A stretch of 64,000 nt of DNA from Drechslerella dactyloides (GCA_020064725.1 JAGTWJ010000006.1:2666001-2730000); one strand, 5' to 3'. Positions 35,316 to 47,719 are shown, counted from the stretch's first letter. Translations and numbers: made by a program. Notes: generated by a model not told the origin, from the letters alone.

Positions 35316-36378
35316 TCAGTAGGGCAATCTTCCATCCTCCTGCAGGCCCTTCCAGAGGGCCCACGCGCACAGCGCCATGTTGTCTCTCGTTGCCTTCCAT
35401 AAGTCCTCAAACTTGACGATCTTGAGCGTGATTCTTTCACCCTTGTCTCGCAGGCCGGTCAATTTCCCCTTCCACCGGCCAAGCTCTCCTTCTGGGATCT
35501 CGTGGACGAATGCATGGTACGTCACAAACTCGTCGAGCAGACCGGCGGAGCTAAAGATGCCGTCTAGCTTTTGAGTGTTTTCACTACCGACAGGCGGGGC
35601 ATTTGCAAGCCCAATGCTCTCTTTGCTGGCGTCCTTGTCGAACAGTGGAGATGATGATATCGCGAGCTCGGACAGATTTATGAGCTTGTCTTCGGAAATC
35701 GTGATGCCCACTTCCTCTTCGAGTTCCTTGGCGGCCGCGCCAGCGAAGCTGCCGGAGTCATCGAGCATGCCTGCGGGTATCTCAGCCATAGATGTGGTTG
35801 CGCCGGGGATACGGGGCTGGAGCGTCAAGATGGCGTAGAGGTTATCCTTCGGCGTATCAATCGGATGAAGAAGTGGGAGAATAGCAACTGAAAGTTTTAC
35901 GGCTGTCAGATATTGATGAACCCGGGTCACTTGATACACCGTCTAGGAGCGTACCGCTTGCCCCCCGTAGCAGCACGACACCAGGCAACGATGTCTTATC
36001 TTCCGCGTCTCTGACCACGGCATTGAGCATCACGAAGCCAATCTTGGTCGAGCTGAAGCGAACAACGTTGGTAATCTCCAGGCTGCGGAGAGAGTAACCA
36101 TCCGGATTATTCTCCGAGCGGAGCGACGCCGTTAGCCGTGATATCCATGCTTTAAAAGCCGGGAAGGCGAGTAGTTCTGATGTCGTGAGGGAGACGTGCG
36201 GCGGGATGGTCACGGGGACCGAGTTGTAGAGCGGCGGAAGGGTGCTAGTTGTGGACATGGCTCGGGCGAGGTGGTGGCGAAGATGGATGACAGGTCGTGG
36301 ATGGGATATAGAACGTTGAATGGCCTGACAAGGGCGGAGATTGGCGAATCGAAAGAAGCACGAGGTTTTCGTTCTCAT
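35316..36378 (-). CDS. NUDIX hydrolase, ADP-sugar pyrophosphatase type (NUDT14/NUDX14-like), 331 aa
   Basis: Two exons (36378-35955 and 35887-35316) with a 67-bp intron. The NUDIX box is G181-I203, beginning GMLDDSGSFAG and ending KELEEEVGI; it keeps the E-x-x-E-E metal ligands, has Lys in place of the usual Arg, and lacks the first Glu of the strict consensus, as I recall for the plant NUDX14 group, which also reads PAGMLDD. Family members hydrolyse ADP- or UDP-sugars to sugar-1-phosphate and NMP. From the first ATG (36378) the first ~40 residues are Arg/Ser-rich without acids (MRTKTSCFFRFANLRPCQAI), a good mitochondrial presequence; the second ATG (36258) gives a 291-aa form starting MSTTSTLPPL. 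Both forms may be made. The stop lies only 224 bp from the RNase T2 stop, in a convergent arrangement. Confidence 0.87.
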
Positions 36379-36889
36379 CGGATCTGGGTCGCGTCCGTTA
36401 ATGCATCAATGGCAACCGGACTCCATGGCATATGCGCTTTGGCGGGGAGCTCAAGGTGGCATAGATAGCCTGTAGACGTCATGGGGCGTGAGTTGAATGT
36501 GTGGTATTTTGCGTCTACAACACGAATTGTCCTGCAGCAGCACTCTGCGCTGGCTGGGGGTATTGGGAGGGCCTGAAGGATCCTAGGATCGAGAGCGTTC
36601 GCATGGACGCATATTTATGCACATCAGAGGAAGCACGGACATCCTCTTGGATCTAGGAATCAATATTTCTTGGCCAGGTCCTTATTCATCATTGATTTCT
36701 TGCAGCATTTTTGTTATCCGCTGTTCATTATATTATATCGAATATACACATACATGGATGCGTTTGCATAAAGAGACATAAGATTCGCTCAATAGGCACG
36801 TATAACCCAGTGCGGTTCGCGACAAGCCAAATAGATAGGGAATAAGAATCCAGTGACCTTGAATCAACTCTTCAATATGCGTTACGCGA
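36379..36889. other. short intergenic region
   Basis: About 510 bp: promoter of the NUDIX gene and 3' flank of the next minus-strand gene. Nothing else seen. Confidence 0.5.
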
Positions 36890-37732
36890 TTACAAAACGC
36901 GAGACCCTCTAGTCTGAATCCTTCCCGTGATTGTGGCTGTATAATAGTAGTGGTCGAAAGGATACCCGAGCGACTGAACATAGATCCAACCTGCGAGATT
37001 CGAGCCATCTCGCCACTGAATTCTCATATCGCCACTGCGTATCACGACGGGATTGCCCCATCCAAGGAGCCAGTTTTGGTATGCCGAGAACTCGCATCTG
37101 CGGTTGTAGTCGCCGCCGGGGAAATAATCTTGCGACGCGTAAAGATCGTTGAAGCCCTTCCATTTAACATAGATGGTGTCGTCGTACCACACGGGCTCGG
37201 TGGAGTCCCCGGGATAGAAAAATTTATAGAGCCTCTTGTTAGTCATCCATATTGTCGACCCGGGCCGGGCTTGGCCGGCGTTGGGTTCCCGCCAGATGAG
37301 CGCCATGTCGCGCGCATTTCTTCGGAATCGATCGAAAACGTAGAGATCGGCGGAGGTTGCGCGGAAACGTGTCGGAGATCCCGGGTAGAAGAGGGGATTG
37401 CCGACGGAATCGAAGCCGTGCAAATGGCCGAGTGCGCCGTCCAGTGTAACTTTGAACTTAATGTAGTTGTAGGCCCTGGCGCGTTTCTCGAGAGTGTTCT
37501 TCTCGATGCTATCTGAATGGCTCGTGCCCTCGAAGGGGATCTCAGGGTCGTTCATGATGGCGTCGAAAAAATCAAGACCAGATGTGGTGGAGTTTACGGT
37601 AAAGGCGTCCATCTCGCGGTTGAGGGTATCAATGTCGAGCAACGACGATACTGTTGGGATGGTGGCGCCAAAAACCGCGGGAACCATTGAGGATACCCCC
37701 AGAATCGTGGTGAAAAGTTTGATTAGAGCCAT
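36890..37732 (-). CDS. secreted protein with Kex2-cleaved pro-region, 280 aa, family not recognised
   Basis: One exon. The start at 37732 gives a clean signal peptide (MALIKLFTTILGVSSMVPAV, cut near FGA-T24); the frame also has an ATG 15 codons upstream that would bury it. Residues ~24-84 form a pro-region ending in LEKR, a typical Kex2/furin site, leaving a mature protein of ~196 residues that begins ARAYNYIKFK. The mature part is rich in Tyr, Trp, Asn and Gly, has a single Cys, and looks like a beta-rich domain (GALGHLHGFDSVGNPLFYPG and GWIYVQSLGYPFDHYYYTAT). I do not recognise the family. Secretion and processing are well supported. Candidates include a cell-wall or host-interaction protein, but nothing in the sequence decides. 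The promoter side carries no clear motif. Confidence 0.75.
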   Translation of the reverse strand: MALIKLFTTILGVSSMVPAVFGATIPTVSSLLDIDTLNREMDAFTVNSTTSGLDFFDAIMNDPEIPFEGTSHSDSIEKNTLEKRARAYNYIKFKVTLDGALGHLHGFDSVGNPLFYPGSPTRFRATSADLYVFDRFRRNARDMALIWREPNAGQARPGSTIWMTNKRLYKFFYPGDSTEPVWYDDTIYVKWKGFNDLYASQDYFPGGDYNRRCEFSAYQNWLLGWGNPVVIRSGDMRIQWRDGSNLAGWIYVQSLGYPFDHYYYTATITGRIQTRGSRVL

Positions 37733-40700
37733 GATGTCGTCGTCGCCGCGACCCCGTAGACTCGAGCTAGCATTCACGAGGGATAGGTCGACGGTAGGTG
37801 TGGTCGATGCGCTAAGAAAGACGCATGACTAGGAAACTACAGCTTTCCCCAGCCTGGGAAACGACGACTTTAAATCGTTGTTGGTGTGCGCGTGCGGCTC
37901 TCCGACTTCGTCGCGGAAATAACTGGCTCCACCACTCCACCCGGTTGAACCCAAGTCATGTATGCACGGCGCACCACTAGGGGGTGGAGCCGCGACGCTA
38001 TTGCGGAGTTCACTCAGGCAAATTTGCCACTTGTAGTGCTATAATACGCAAATTAAACGCGTACTTTTCCCCTTTCAGCCGCACCTGAGCGAGTATCGGC
38101 ATGACTCGGGGTCTGGGGCATGAAAAACTCGACCTGCCAAGCAGCGATCCGATGGGTTCTGGAATCTGTCGGAAGAGGGCGCAAGATATGCGATTGGATG
38201 GTTTTGCGAAGGAGATGGCAGTGCATCTTAGCAGCGGCGCTGATATTGAATGGATGGATTTTTTTCTTGATCCTCAAGTCGCATCTCGACGTGGCGTTGG
38301 TCTCGGAGCATCGGGCATCCGACTGCTGTCAATCGCCGCCGAAACTGAGCTCCAGGTCCAGCAATATTGCAATGATGCATATAACCCATGGCAGAAGCAG
38401 CAATGCAGCTTCACTTGCAACATACCCGGCGAGGCTGCAAATCGTATACTTCAGGCTTAGAGGAGGCCGGCTGCCACTGTCACCGAAGGCTGATCTTGGG
38501 TACATATGTACATGCGCACATCTTGTTATCTTCGTCGTTTCGCATTGTCGAGCAAGATCGATACCACAGATTAGATCCATTTGATCGATGTTGAATCGGT
38601 CCGTGAACTACATAGCTTGATTGTATGAAGCTTAGAGTAAATGACTGGCGGCAAATTGCCCCTTTGATGACAGCTGGCGCCGCCAAGCACAGACATCCAA
38701 CAAGGGGCCACTGCTGGTTGAATCCGAAAATTTAATGGCAGGGTTGGCTAATTTTGGGGGCGATTGCGGCGAGATCTATTGAATGCGAACGAAGTTTCGA
38801 ATCTCGCTGAGACCTAGAAACTGGGAGACAGGCTTTAATAGCAAACAGAAGATAATGACCATTGTATACGGCGCTGAAACCCGTTTTGTAGCATACCCGA
38901 TTTATGTTATCTCGCTTTAATATCTCAATGGTTATTATGTGTGTTGGCGTTGGAGTTGCCGCATGCCGCATGCCAAGACTGCCCGCCAACTGCCGCATTG
39001 ATCTTTATCGATACTGCCAAGCTACCACCAGCAGGCGGGCTCCATGTCGACAGTCGCCTCTATACGTCTAGCAACAATTCTTGCCGCAGGAATACAGCCT
39101 CCCTTCCACCTCGTCTTTCGAATCATCACATGTAAGTTCTTATGAAGCGCCAGTGGGAACTCTCGATGCCACAGGCTGGAGTTGGGCTAACAGCTCGCCG
39201 ATCGTGGAAGTGTCTGCAGAGGCTGTTCACATGATGCCGTCCCTAGCGTGCTTCGCCGCGAAGGCTATTCGGCGTCGGATCCATGTCGAGCGGGAGGGCT
39301 TTCAACAGACACAGACCAGGAGCCGTTTCCGAAGCTGAACCATCGGCCGGGATAGATCTCAGCTGCCCTGCTTTTCTAGGACGCGCCTTGTCCCGTGCAT
39401 GCAGCCTGCCTGCGAGGTGTGATATCAAGAGCTCACAAGCACCAAAAAAAAAAAAAGAGGTCTTTGAAATGGCGATCATGCACTGGAGCCGACTGTGAGA
39501 TAGATGGTTCGGTCGTTGGAGCTGTGCAGGGCTCGCGCATGTGGCCGTGTTCTCCACCTCGCAAAAGTGTTAGTGGGATTGCAACTCAGAGGACACCTCT
39601 CGTATTTGGCCTCGAAAAGAGGAGGCCAAAGTCATCCCACATAGCTGTGGCGCTCTTTGGCTTTTTTGAGGAGGACGAACTTGAAAATCAGCCGATGCGA
39701 CCTGAATGCTGCCTTCTTATCTGCTTGAAACCCGGACTCGCATTAGACTGCCCCGCTGGCTCAAAGTCAACTTTCATCCCCCAGCGAAAGTCGCTAACCG
39801 AGCGCTCTGTCTGGACGCGTCGGCAGAAGAAAAGACCAAAGCTGATTGATAATGAAATGTGGTAATTTACCAGTCCTGTGCATCGTGACGAGAGCAATTA
39901 CTTGATCAATTGACAATCAGCGGGCCAGAGGCAATTCATATATTTTGTGCCACAGACTCGACGATTCGACGTTGAAACTGTCTGCACTCTGGACCTGCAA
40001 GCGGAACAAGGCTTCTTCCACCAGGCCAATCCAACTCAGGTTGCATCCTCGGCACTGTCGTGAACGGACAGAAGCAAGCGGACTGACAAGTTTGCTGCTG
40101 GGCCTCAACTCGGGAACAAAGAAATTCAATTGGGGGCCTCAACTCGATTGGAGGCAATGGCGGTAGAGTTTCTAGCACGCCTAAGCTCGGCCGTCAGCAG
40201 AGGGCCTTTGCAATTTGCAATCATCCATGAAGACCTTGCATGCTGTGATAAAAGGTGAGGAACTCCTTTGCCTTCCCGTCTAGGATGTAGAGAACCTCGC
40301 CAATATTACATGAAGAACTGATTATTCGCCTAGCATAAAACACCAGCTGCAGCAGTGCGTTTTGACGAGCCAAGTGCCGTTAGCTAGTGGATACTGCACT
40401 GAGTTGGAGGGCGCCGTTCAGGCATTCTACCATTACGGGCGAGAGTTACATGTAGGCTTGCCCGTCGCATTTGGAGGACGTCGTAACCCTTGCAGCGTAG
40501 AGCGGTCAAGCTTCACGGCACCAATCGATATCTAGCGCAGCACCATGTCCTTGTGGGCTCGGGTCTGTTGGTTTGCAAGTTACGCAGCGGTAGAGCCTCG
40601 AACAAAAAGCTCTCTTCATGGGTTCGTTCCACGCATAATGGAGACAGCCGCTGGACTCCAGGCCAGACACAGCTAAGACATTTGTCTTCAGTTAGAAACC

Positions 40701-42078
40701 GACGAGGTCCTAGCCAATAACCCATATGATCCACCAACAAAATCCAGCCGGGCCGATTGCAACTTAATCAGCAATTGACAAATGTAAACCTCGAACTGAT
40801 CAAGGCCACCAGGAGTCTCCCCTCTCCCCGTTTCGCCCGGTCGGCCCAGTGTCACCTGCGAAACTAAACGCCTGCGTTCGCAAATAGGTGCATCCTCTAA
40901 AGCGAGCAGGCACTCGAGGCAACCACTCCAGAAATGCCCAGGTGCCCTCACTCAACCAAGCACGGGAGACCTCCTTTGACCATCCGGATTACTCCAAGCT
41001 ACACTTTGAATCCACCAGTTTTTAGTGGTCACATAACTTCCGAGGCATTTAGTCCACCTGCAAGTTCGAAAGAGTGAATTATCTATCAGTTGGAGGACTT
41101 CTTTCTCAGTTTTCTTTCATGACAGACTCAAACAACCTCATTCTCAGCGTTCCAAAGGATCTCACCGAGTGCTCAACGACGCTCCGGAACAACAGGCATA
41201 TAGAAAGATCCACCACCAATAAGTCACGTCTTATCCAACCACGCCGGTTACTTTCGGGACCTTCGCCAGCCGGCTGCACGACGAGGTTGAACTATCTGAT
41301 CCTGCGACATAGAGGTCGATGCCGGTCAGAGAGCCGTAGCCATTCGCAAACAGCGTTCACACCAGGTATCGGACGTTCCCACCACTCAGTCTCGATATCG
41401 ACCTCGACGTTGGTGTTGTGAACCGTTTTACGCTTCCTTCGTCCTCGGAGCGACGACAAATAACCTTGACTTCCTCCCCACACAAATCAGTCGGGCATGG
41501 ACTTGCCGCCCGCAGCATCAGCCTCACCGCCAGCAGCTTTTCTCCTACCGCCATCGACAAGCACATCCGCCGGTCACAACGATTCCAGTCTAGCTAATTC
41601 CGTTGGTCAGCTCGGTCCCAGCTCGCAGTCCGCCGCAGTCCGCTCATCGTCATCGGTTCGAAGCCCGCCGACGCCGCAAGGAGTGAACTCGCCGACCGAA
41701 AGATGTGCACACAAGGAAATCGTAAGGTGTTCCCTTCTCCGAGGGAACTGCTGCTCTTGCGCGGACGAGAGAGCCCATGAGCAGTATTACGAAAGGTACT
41801 TATTCCCGCTATGGTTTCCTCAAAGCTCCTATCCTGGCAGGACCGAACAGAGCCCCGTCCCTCATCTATATATCTGCCCAAAGTTTGAACCCTCCGAGTC
41901 TGAAGCGACGAAAACGCCGGATCCGAAGCTGTCAGTTTCTCCTAGCTGTCTGCATGGCAGATTAGTGCCCCAGAAACTCTGATCCTTAAGCGAGACGGAG
42001 ATCTGGGAGGCTTCGAGGGTGCACATTCATGCGTCAATTCAGGAGATCAAGCTAAATTGCGACTTCTGAAATCCAGAT
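37733..42078. other. long intergenic region
   Basis: About 4.3 kb without a gene I can support. Open frames at 38.1-38.6, 39.2-39.9 and 40.5-41.4 kb are overlapping and motif-free. The last ~600 bp may hold leader exons of the RING gene (see 41497). Confidence 0.45.
41497..41720 (+). other. possible upstream coding exon, uncertain
   Basis: An ATG-led Ser/Pro/Ala-rich frame (starting MDLPPAASASPPAAFLLPP) runs into a GTAAGG donor at about 41720. It reads like the disordered N-terminus of a fungal protein, and could be a first exon of the RING gene, of a separate small gene, or chance. I found no unique in-frame join to 42079. Confidence 0.25.
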
Positions 42079-45000
42079 ATGTCGATGGGATTGGTACGGT
42101 TCTTGATGCCCCCAGATGGGCTCATTACTGCTCGTGCTGCAGAGGCAAGTGCTCTTTCTTTATCTCTTTTCTCTCTCACTCGTCTGTTTAAGTTTCGTGT
42201 GGTCTGCAGTCTTGTGCCCACCAAGTAGATCGCAAAAGTCTTGTTGCGCGTTCAGCTGCGCCTGTTGCTGTGAACGTCCATGGTCTGGACGTCATGCTAT
42301 TTCAAGCCCTCATCGTCCGGAACAACCTTGCGACAGTGCCGGCGTTACCTGAGATGGTCCCAGGCGTAGAGCAGACGGCGGCCCTAGATTTTGTGCTTTG
42401 CCTTCGTGCATAACTTCCGTGTTCTTTTCTTAAATCCGGAGGCAACAAGCCCCTCTATGTATTCCGAATGCGGGATGTCAAATGGCTAACTTTCAACCAC
42501 TCCCCCACCTGTTGGTTGGCGGTTTCTAATATCTAGAACACTGGGATCGCCTGAACGCACGAATACCTCCGTACCGCGACAACCAACCTCGTATAACCGC
42601 TTGGGATCTCTTCCATCTCGCTACTCCCCCCAACGTTCCTCCTTCAGCTCCCAACCTCACTCTGTCCGAGTCCGCTCGGCATTCCCTCACGCCTTCCGCC
42701 CAAGCCGCGATCCTAACACCCGAGGATGATTTCCCGCAATCGTACGCAATATTTCGCCTGATGAGCCCCAACTTCTCCAACGAATATCATCCTGTCGTCG
42801 CGGAGCATATACGTGCGTGGGGTGAACTCGAAAACCGGATCGCGAACGAGCCTCGATATTCCCCATCGTTTTACACCCTACTCGCACAATATCACAACGC
42901 TCGTTACAAGGCGAAGAGAATGACCGAACTCGATAGGCAATCAAGGGGAGCTGGTTTGAGTGTTCAAGGGGCAGATGAATATTTTCATCTATTAAGCAAC
43001 CCAGGGCCTTTCGACGTTCCGAGTACCTCGAATGTGACCAGTCCCGGCGTTGGCGGTAACGTTAGAGGGGCGGGATCAAGTAGTGCGGCCTTTGGGAACC
43101 CGAATCTCGCGCATATTGGCACAAGCCTTTCTCGGGTTGCAAGTCTTGGCAACTTCTTGTCGAGTGGTCCAGGTAGTGGAGGCGTCGGAAGCAGAGAAGG
43201 AGATGCTGTTCCCACCCTAGCTTCGACAGGGGACAATCGTGCGTCCGTATCAAACATATCTCGTGCTAGCAGTACGACGGCCACCCCTCCGTCAAGGGGC
43301 TCGCCTTCTCGGCGCGACCTTCGCAGAGGCAACAGTCCGTTTGAAGATTCAGCCCGAACTCATGCGAACCAAACCCAGCAGCAGGAGCCATCAATCAGTG
43401 CGACGCGGCCGTCAGCAGTTGATAGAGAGCGAGAGCAAGACCGTGATCGCGAGACAGGACGCATCACAGCTGGTACGTCCTCTAATGCTGCTGGTGCTAC
43501 TGCTTCCGAGAGTTTGCCCTCGAGTTCACTTCAATCCCCGCTCCAAATTTCTTCTCATCCTCGTCACCGTCCTCAATCTCTGGGTCGGACTGTTACTTCC
43601 TTTCATTCTCAGCGGTCTCGCGGCATTGCATCCGTAACTTCGGATATTGAGACAGATCTTACTGTAGCAGACCGTCGCCGTCAGCTTCGAGAGAGAAATG
43701 AGAGCGAATGGGAGAATCAGCGGCCAGCTTCCACCACCTCGATCAACGACGCCATCGCAAATCGGACAAACGGCGATAGCACAATAATTGATGCTATCAT
43801 GAACGACCTCCCAAGTAGTCAAAGCTCGGATAGCTCAAATGGGTCCGGGAATATCTCAAGCGATGGGACAGTTGGGAGCACCGCTGAACCCACTGCCCAG
43901 AACTCTCTGAGGCACCGCTCCTACTTCGCGACTTCATCAACGAGCGAGCCATGGCATAGCTCTCAACTGCCTGGAGTTTCCAATCGAAACATGTCGAATG
44001 ACTCAGCGTCGCCAACTGCAGGACCGTCTAGGCGTGATATCCCCAACAATTTTTCTACTGGTCACTCTTTTGCCTCCTTTTCTGAAACGCCTATAGCAGC
44101 TGGCACTTCGTCAGTCGCTTCTGGGTTCATTTTCCCGACGAATCGACGCTCCTTCCGCCCTACACCGCCTGAGCAACCTCCATCATCACTCGCCTCTATG
44201 CCTTCCTCGGAGTCTCCATCTAGGCACGAGATAGTATCACCAATAAACCGGCTATCTGCGCCTACCAGCTTTCTGCCTAGCTTACCTCATCTCCCCGCTC
44301 CAAGATTTTCGCCCACAAGAAACCCCACCCGATCGAGGACCAGTTCGCTTTCGAATAACAATGCATCTAGTCATAGCAGACAAAGCTCCAACGGCAGCGA
44401 CAACTTTCCAACGAGTCTTCCGCCTAGGAGAAGGGACAGGATGAATCCGCTGGTACATGCCTTAGGTCCAAGAGGAGAAGTTGAACGCGAAGATTACGAA
44501 AATCCTCTCCGTACGATGTATGTGGTCCCTTTGCTAACGAATATCCTCGAAAATTTCACTCTCCTTTGCTGGAGCGTGAGTCTCCTTATGGTTTACATAA
44601 CCGCAAGCTTCGTTCATCATGCTGCCTGTTCAGTATTGGGCTTGCGCTCATCTTGCAATCATCTGGTTCAGTATCAGGACTATTGTGCTAATCCACCTTT
44701 GCATAGTTCTAGGTTTGCCCAGGAATATGAAGAGTTTCAAAGGGCGGAAGAAGTTCGTCGGCAGAGCCGAGAGATGGAAGCGCATAGAGAATTCCTGCAA
44801 TCACAAGACGCATCAACAACCGAAACGAATATGCGGCGTCTACAAGAGCATCGCAATCATCAGTATGAGTTGCTACAAAGAGCGAGCTTGCAACGCCAGA
44901 TTGATCAGCTCCAAGCACAGAATCGGCTTCCCGGAAATGGCGGTAACGGTCCCGCTCTCGGCAACTGGTTTTCCTCTGGTTGGCCTGCGAGTAGCCATCA

Positions 45001-45831
45001 CCATTCCAACGCTGGTATCCGATCCCCGGAGGCTGGTCCCGCTCATGCCTTTGGGATGCCGCCCGAAGATGAGCCTTCGTCCAACTCTGATGACGACTAT
45101 GAAGACATGATACCAATGGAAGAAGATGGCTTCTATAACGTTACGGATAATTTTATCCCACGTTTATCAGGGAACGATGAACAGCCTTCGACAAGCCGTC
45201 GAGCCTCCCGTCTTCGGCGACAATACGGGCATACTCCAGACGAATTGTCTCGGGCACCTGGACTATCCGGTCCGCCTCACGGTCCGAACCGCAACTCAGT
45301 AGCCGAAATTCAATCTCGAATGGAACGGTCACGCCGATTCCGGGAGAGGGAAGCTGATTTGATACGATCACGTCATACCGAAGCCATTCGCGATATTGCA
45401 AGTTTGGTTGGCGGCGTAATGCCCAACCGCTGGAATCGCGAGCATTCCTCGAATGGTGGCAGTAATGGTGGCAGGAACGGGACCAACGTGTCACAAGCTC
45501 CTCGAACGCTTGACCATCCTCAGCGACCCGACATCATGAAGGACGAGGATATGAAGATTATGGCCGATTGCAAAGTTTGTTACGGGCAAATTGCCGATAT
45601 AGGTAAGCCGATAGAATCTGCATTTGGCATCGCTGTTCCTGGGCTGACATTTGGATTGCTGATGCACCGGTAGTTCTTCTCCCTTGTGCGCACTTGGTTC
45701 TTTGTCAATGGTGTGCAGATTCCGTTGCTCCAGCCGCACCCGGCCGCTTAGAAGGTGCTGTAGCACCGCGGAGCAATTGTCCCGTCTGTCGAGCCCGTGT
45801 AGACAACAAAATCAAAGTCTTCCGTTGTTAG
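42079..45831 (+). CDS. large C3HC4 RING-finger protein, probable E3 ubiquitin ligase, 1161 aa
   Basis: Four exons (42079-42144, 42210-42405, 42537-45602, 45674-45831) give 1161 residues. The first intron has a GC donor (GCAAGT) and an AG acceptor. The conserved N-terminus (MSMGLVRFLMPPDGLITARA and onward through HWDRLNARIPPYRDNQPRIT) is followed by a ~900-residue Ser/Asn/Pro-rich disordered region with a coiled-coil, Gln/Arg/Glu-rich stretch around EEFQRAEEVRRQSREMEAHR. The C-terminus is a RING: C1099-x2-C1102, C1114-x-H1116-x3-C1120-x2-C1123, then C1145-x2-C1148 (CPVC), ending KIKVFRC. Such proteins recruit E2 enzymes to ubiquitinate targets, which are unknown here. The stretch 44518-44712 has consensus intron signals but no stop and a length divisible by 3; removing it gives 1096 residues. 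Codons before 42079 may belong to further 5' exons. Confidence 0.85.
44518..44712 (+). other. probable 195-bp in-frame intron within the RING gene
   Basis: GTATGT donor at 44518, a TGCTAAT-type branch site about 20 bases before the AG at 44711-44712, and AT- and pyrimidine-rich content. Read as coding it would insert 65 residues with a hydrophobic span (WSVSLLMVYITASFVHHA) into an otherwise soluble low-complexity region. Confidence 0.6.
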
Positions 45832-47719
45832 CTCCGTAGCATTCACTCTGTTGGTCGAAGCTATAGGGTCTCATGAGACGATGGTGCATCACAAAATCTT
45901 CTCTGAATTACACTCTTTGGTCTCAGTCAATGGAGCATCACCTCGTAATACAGCAAAATCACTCTGTCCTCTTAAGTATTACCCGAGATGCAATGTATAA
46001 CAACCTTCGGTAGTACTGACCCTCTTCCTTCACTCTTTCGTCCTTCTGTTGTTTAGTTTTCATCCCAGTACGCATGCGATTTAATAGGTTCTGGGTACCA
46101 TTTCTCTGGCTTTTGGCAGGTGGCTATCTCGTTTAATGCTTGGGGCCTTTACAACTGGTGTTTTTTTGGGGAGCGTGTCTGCCGCTTAGGATTGATGCAT
46201 GACGACGTCGCGCTTTCCAAGCATTTTCTTATCCTTTGAGGCTGCGAACTCTATTCCTTTGTCAATATCTAGGAACCGTTACATTAGCTATCGATGCTAC
46301 CTCGGCTGTGAGCTCGAGGTAGCCAACTTCCGCAAGCGCCTGTATAACTCCTACTTAGCTCTAGAGGGCAATAGGCTACGATGTCACCAATAGACGTGAT
46401 TTTCCTGCTGTCGCAACAACGTCATTTTATGTTTGCGGGTACCTGCTTCCTAATATAGACTTTTCGATATGTTAACTAAGGTGCGGCTATGCACCTCCGG
46501 GTCCAACATGGCGGGTAACAATTCAATGGGTAACTAGGTTTCGCGTTTGCGGCGAGCTCTATGCGGCATGAATGCGGCATTTGGGACGTGGAATTGGATT
46601 TTATAATGGTTTCGTAACGTAGAACCACGTAGTTATATGCATTGCATACCTAACAGCTCCTCCAGTTAATTGTAGTTACCCATCATATTATGTTGATCTG
46701 GCTTAGTACTACATGCGACATATATGTATAATTAGTATAGATATAAACATTTTAAGAGATACTATACTGTTCACTCGCCCGATCGAACCCCCTTATTTGC
46801 CTGTGAGATTGTTCTCGCTCGATATTGCAATTCTAGAACGCGATGTGACGTCGGCGGAGAATGACGGAATTTGGTACTTCTTTCTCAACACCTACAATTG
46901 TACAAGTATCCGTGACACACATGCCAGGAATGCAATAATGTATGCTGACTGTCCCCGCAACATATAAGTACCCGGTAGTTCTGGGTTGAAAGCGGAACAG
47001 GATGCAAGCGGGAGTCAAGTTCGCGCCAAATACCTCTCACCCGCGATCGAAATGTCAAAGCGGATGGAAATTGCGTATTCACTGGCCGCGGATCTCCCGC
47101 GCGAGTAACCGCTATTGGTTCCGATTCGCGCGACGGCCGTACAGCGCTAGGGCGGCACGCTGCATGCGATTGTGATCGACGCCTCTACTGCACGAACGGT
47201 CAAGATTCCCAATTCCTCTCAATGCATGGGGAGCGGTATCGAAATTGCCCTCCTGGATCGTGGGAGAGATGATGCCACCAGCTTGACTTGTAGTTCTTGT
47301 GTATCGGTCAATGGTAATAGTTTCAATGTATGCTTCCATACTACCTAAAGTTGCGGACATTATGATCGAAGCAACAACCTAATTTGGATTGATGAAGGGT
47401 ATAAAGGCGATGACGGCGCCTCAAGTAAATGTGAACATGCAACAGTTCTACAGTATACACCACCAAGAAGATATACTATCGAGACGCGGCTCTATCTCCG
47501 GGCACAGATAATACATTGCCTTATACTCCAAAGACTTATCAGATATTACCCGCTAACGACAATCTCTAAAGCCTTGTCAGAATCATTCTAGTAGTCGAAT
47601 TCACAGGCTCAGATCTACACACCCCAGCTTATAATAGCAGCTAATTGTTGTCGATTATATCTATCGACATCTCTCCATATACTCTTCTACATCTCGGGAT
47701 ATACTACAAACCATTCAAA
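45832..47719. other. intergenic region
   Basis: 3' flank of the RING gene, then AT-rich sequence. The only frame that might be a small gene is 47112-47360 (-). A TATA-like CTTATAATAG at 47628 fits the next gene. Confidence 0.5.
47112..47360 (-). CDS. possible small hypothetical protein, 82 aa
   Basis: ATG-led frame starting MSATLGSMEAYIETITID, with a TTTATAC sequence about 40 bp upstream on the same strand. No signal peptide, motif or introns. It would be divergent from the secreted precursor at 47720. It may be chance; reported with low confidence. Confidence 0.25.
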   Translation of the reverse strand: MSATLGSMEAYIETITIDRYTRTTSQAGGIISPTIQEGNFDTAPHALRGIGNLDRSCSRGVDHNRMQRAALALYGRRANRNQ

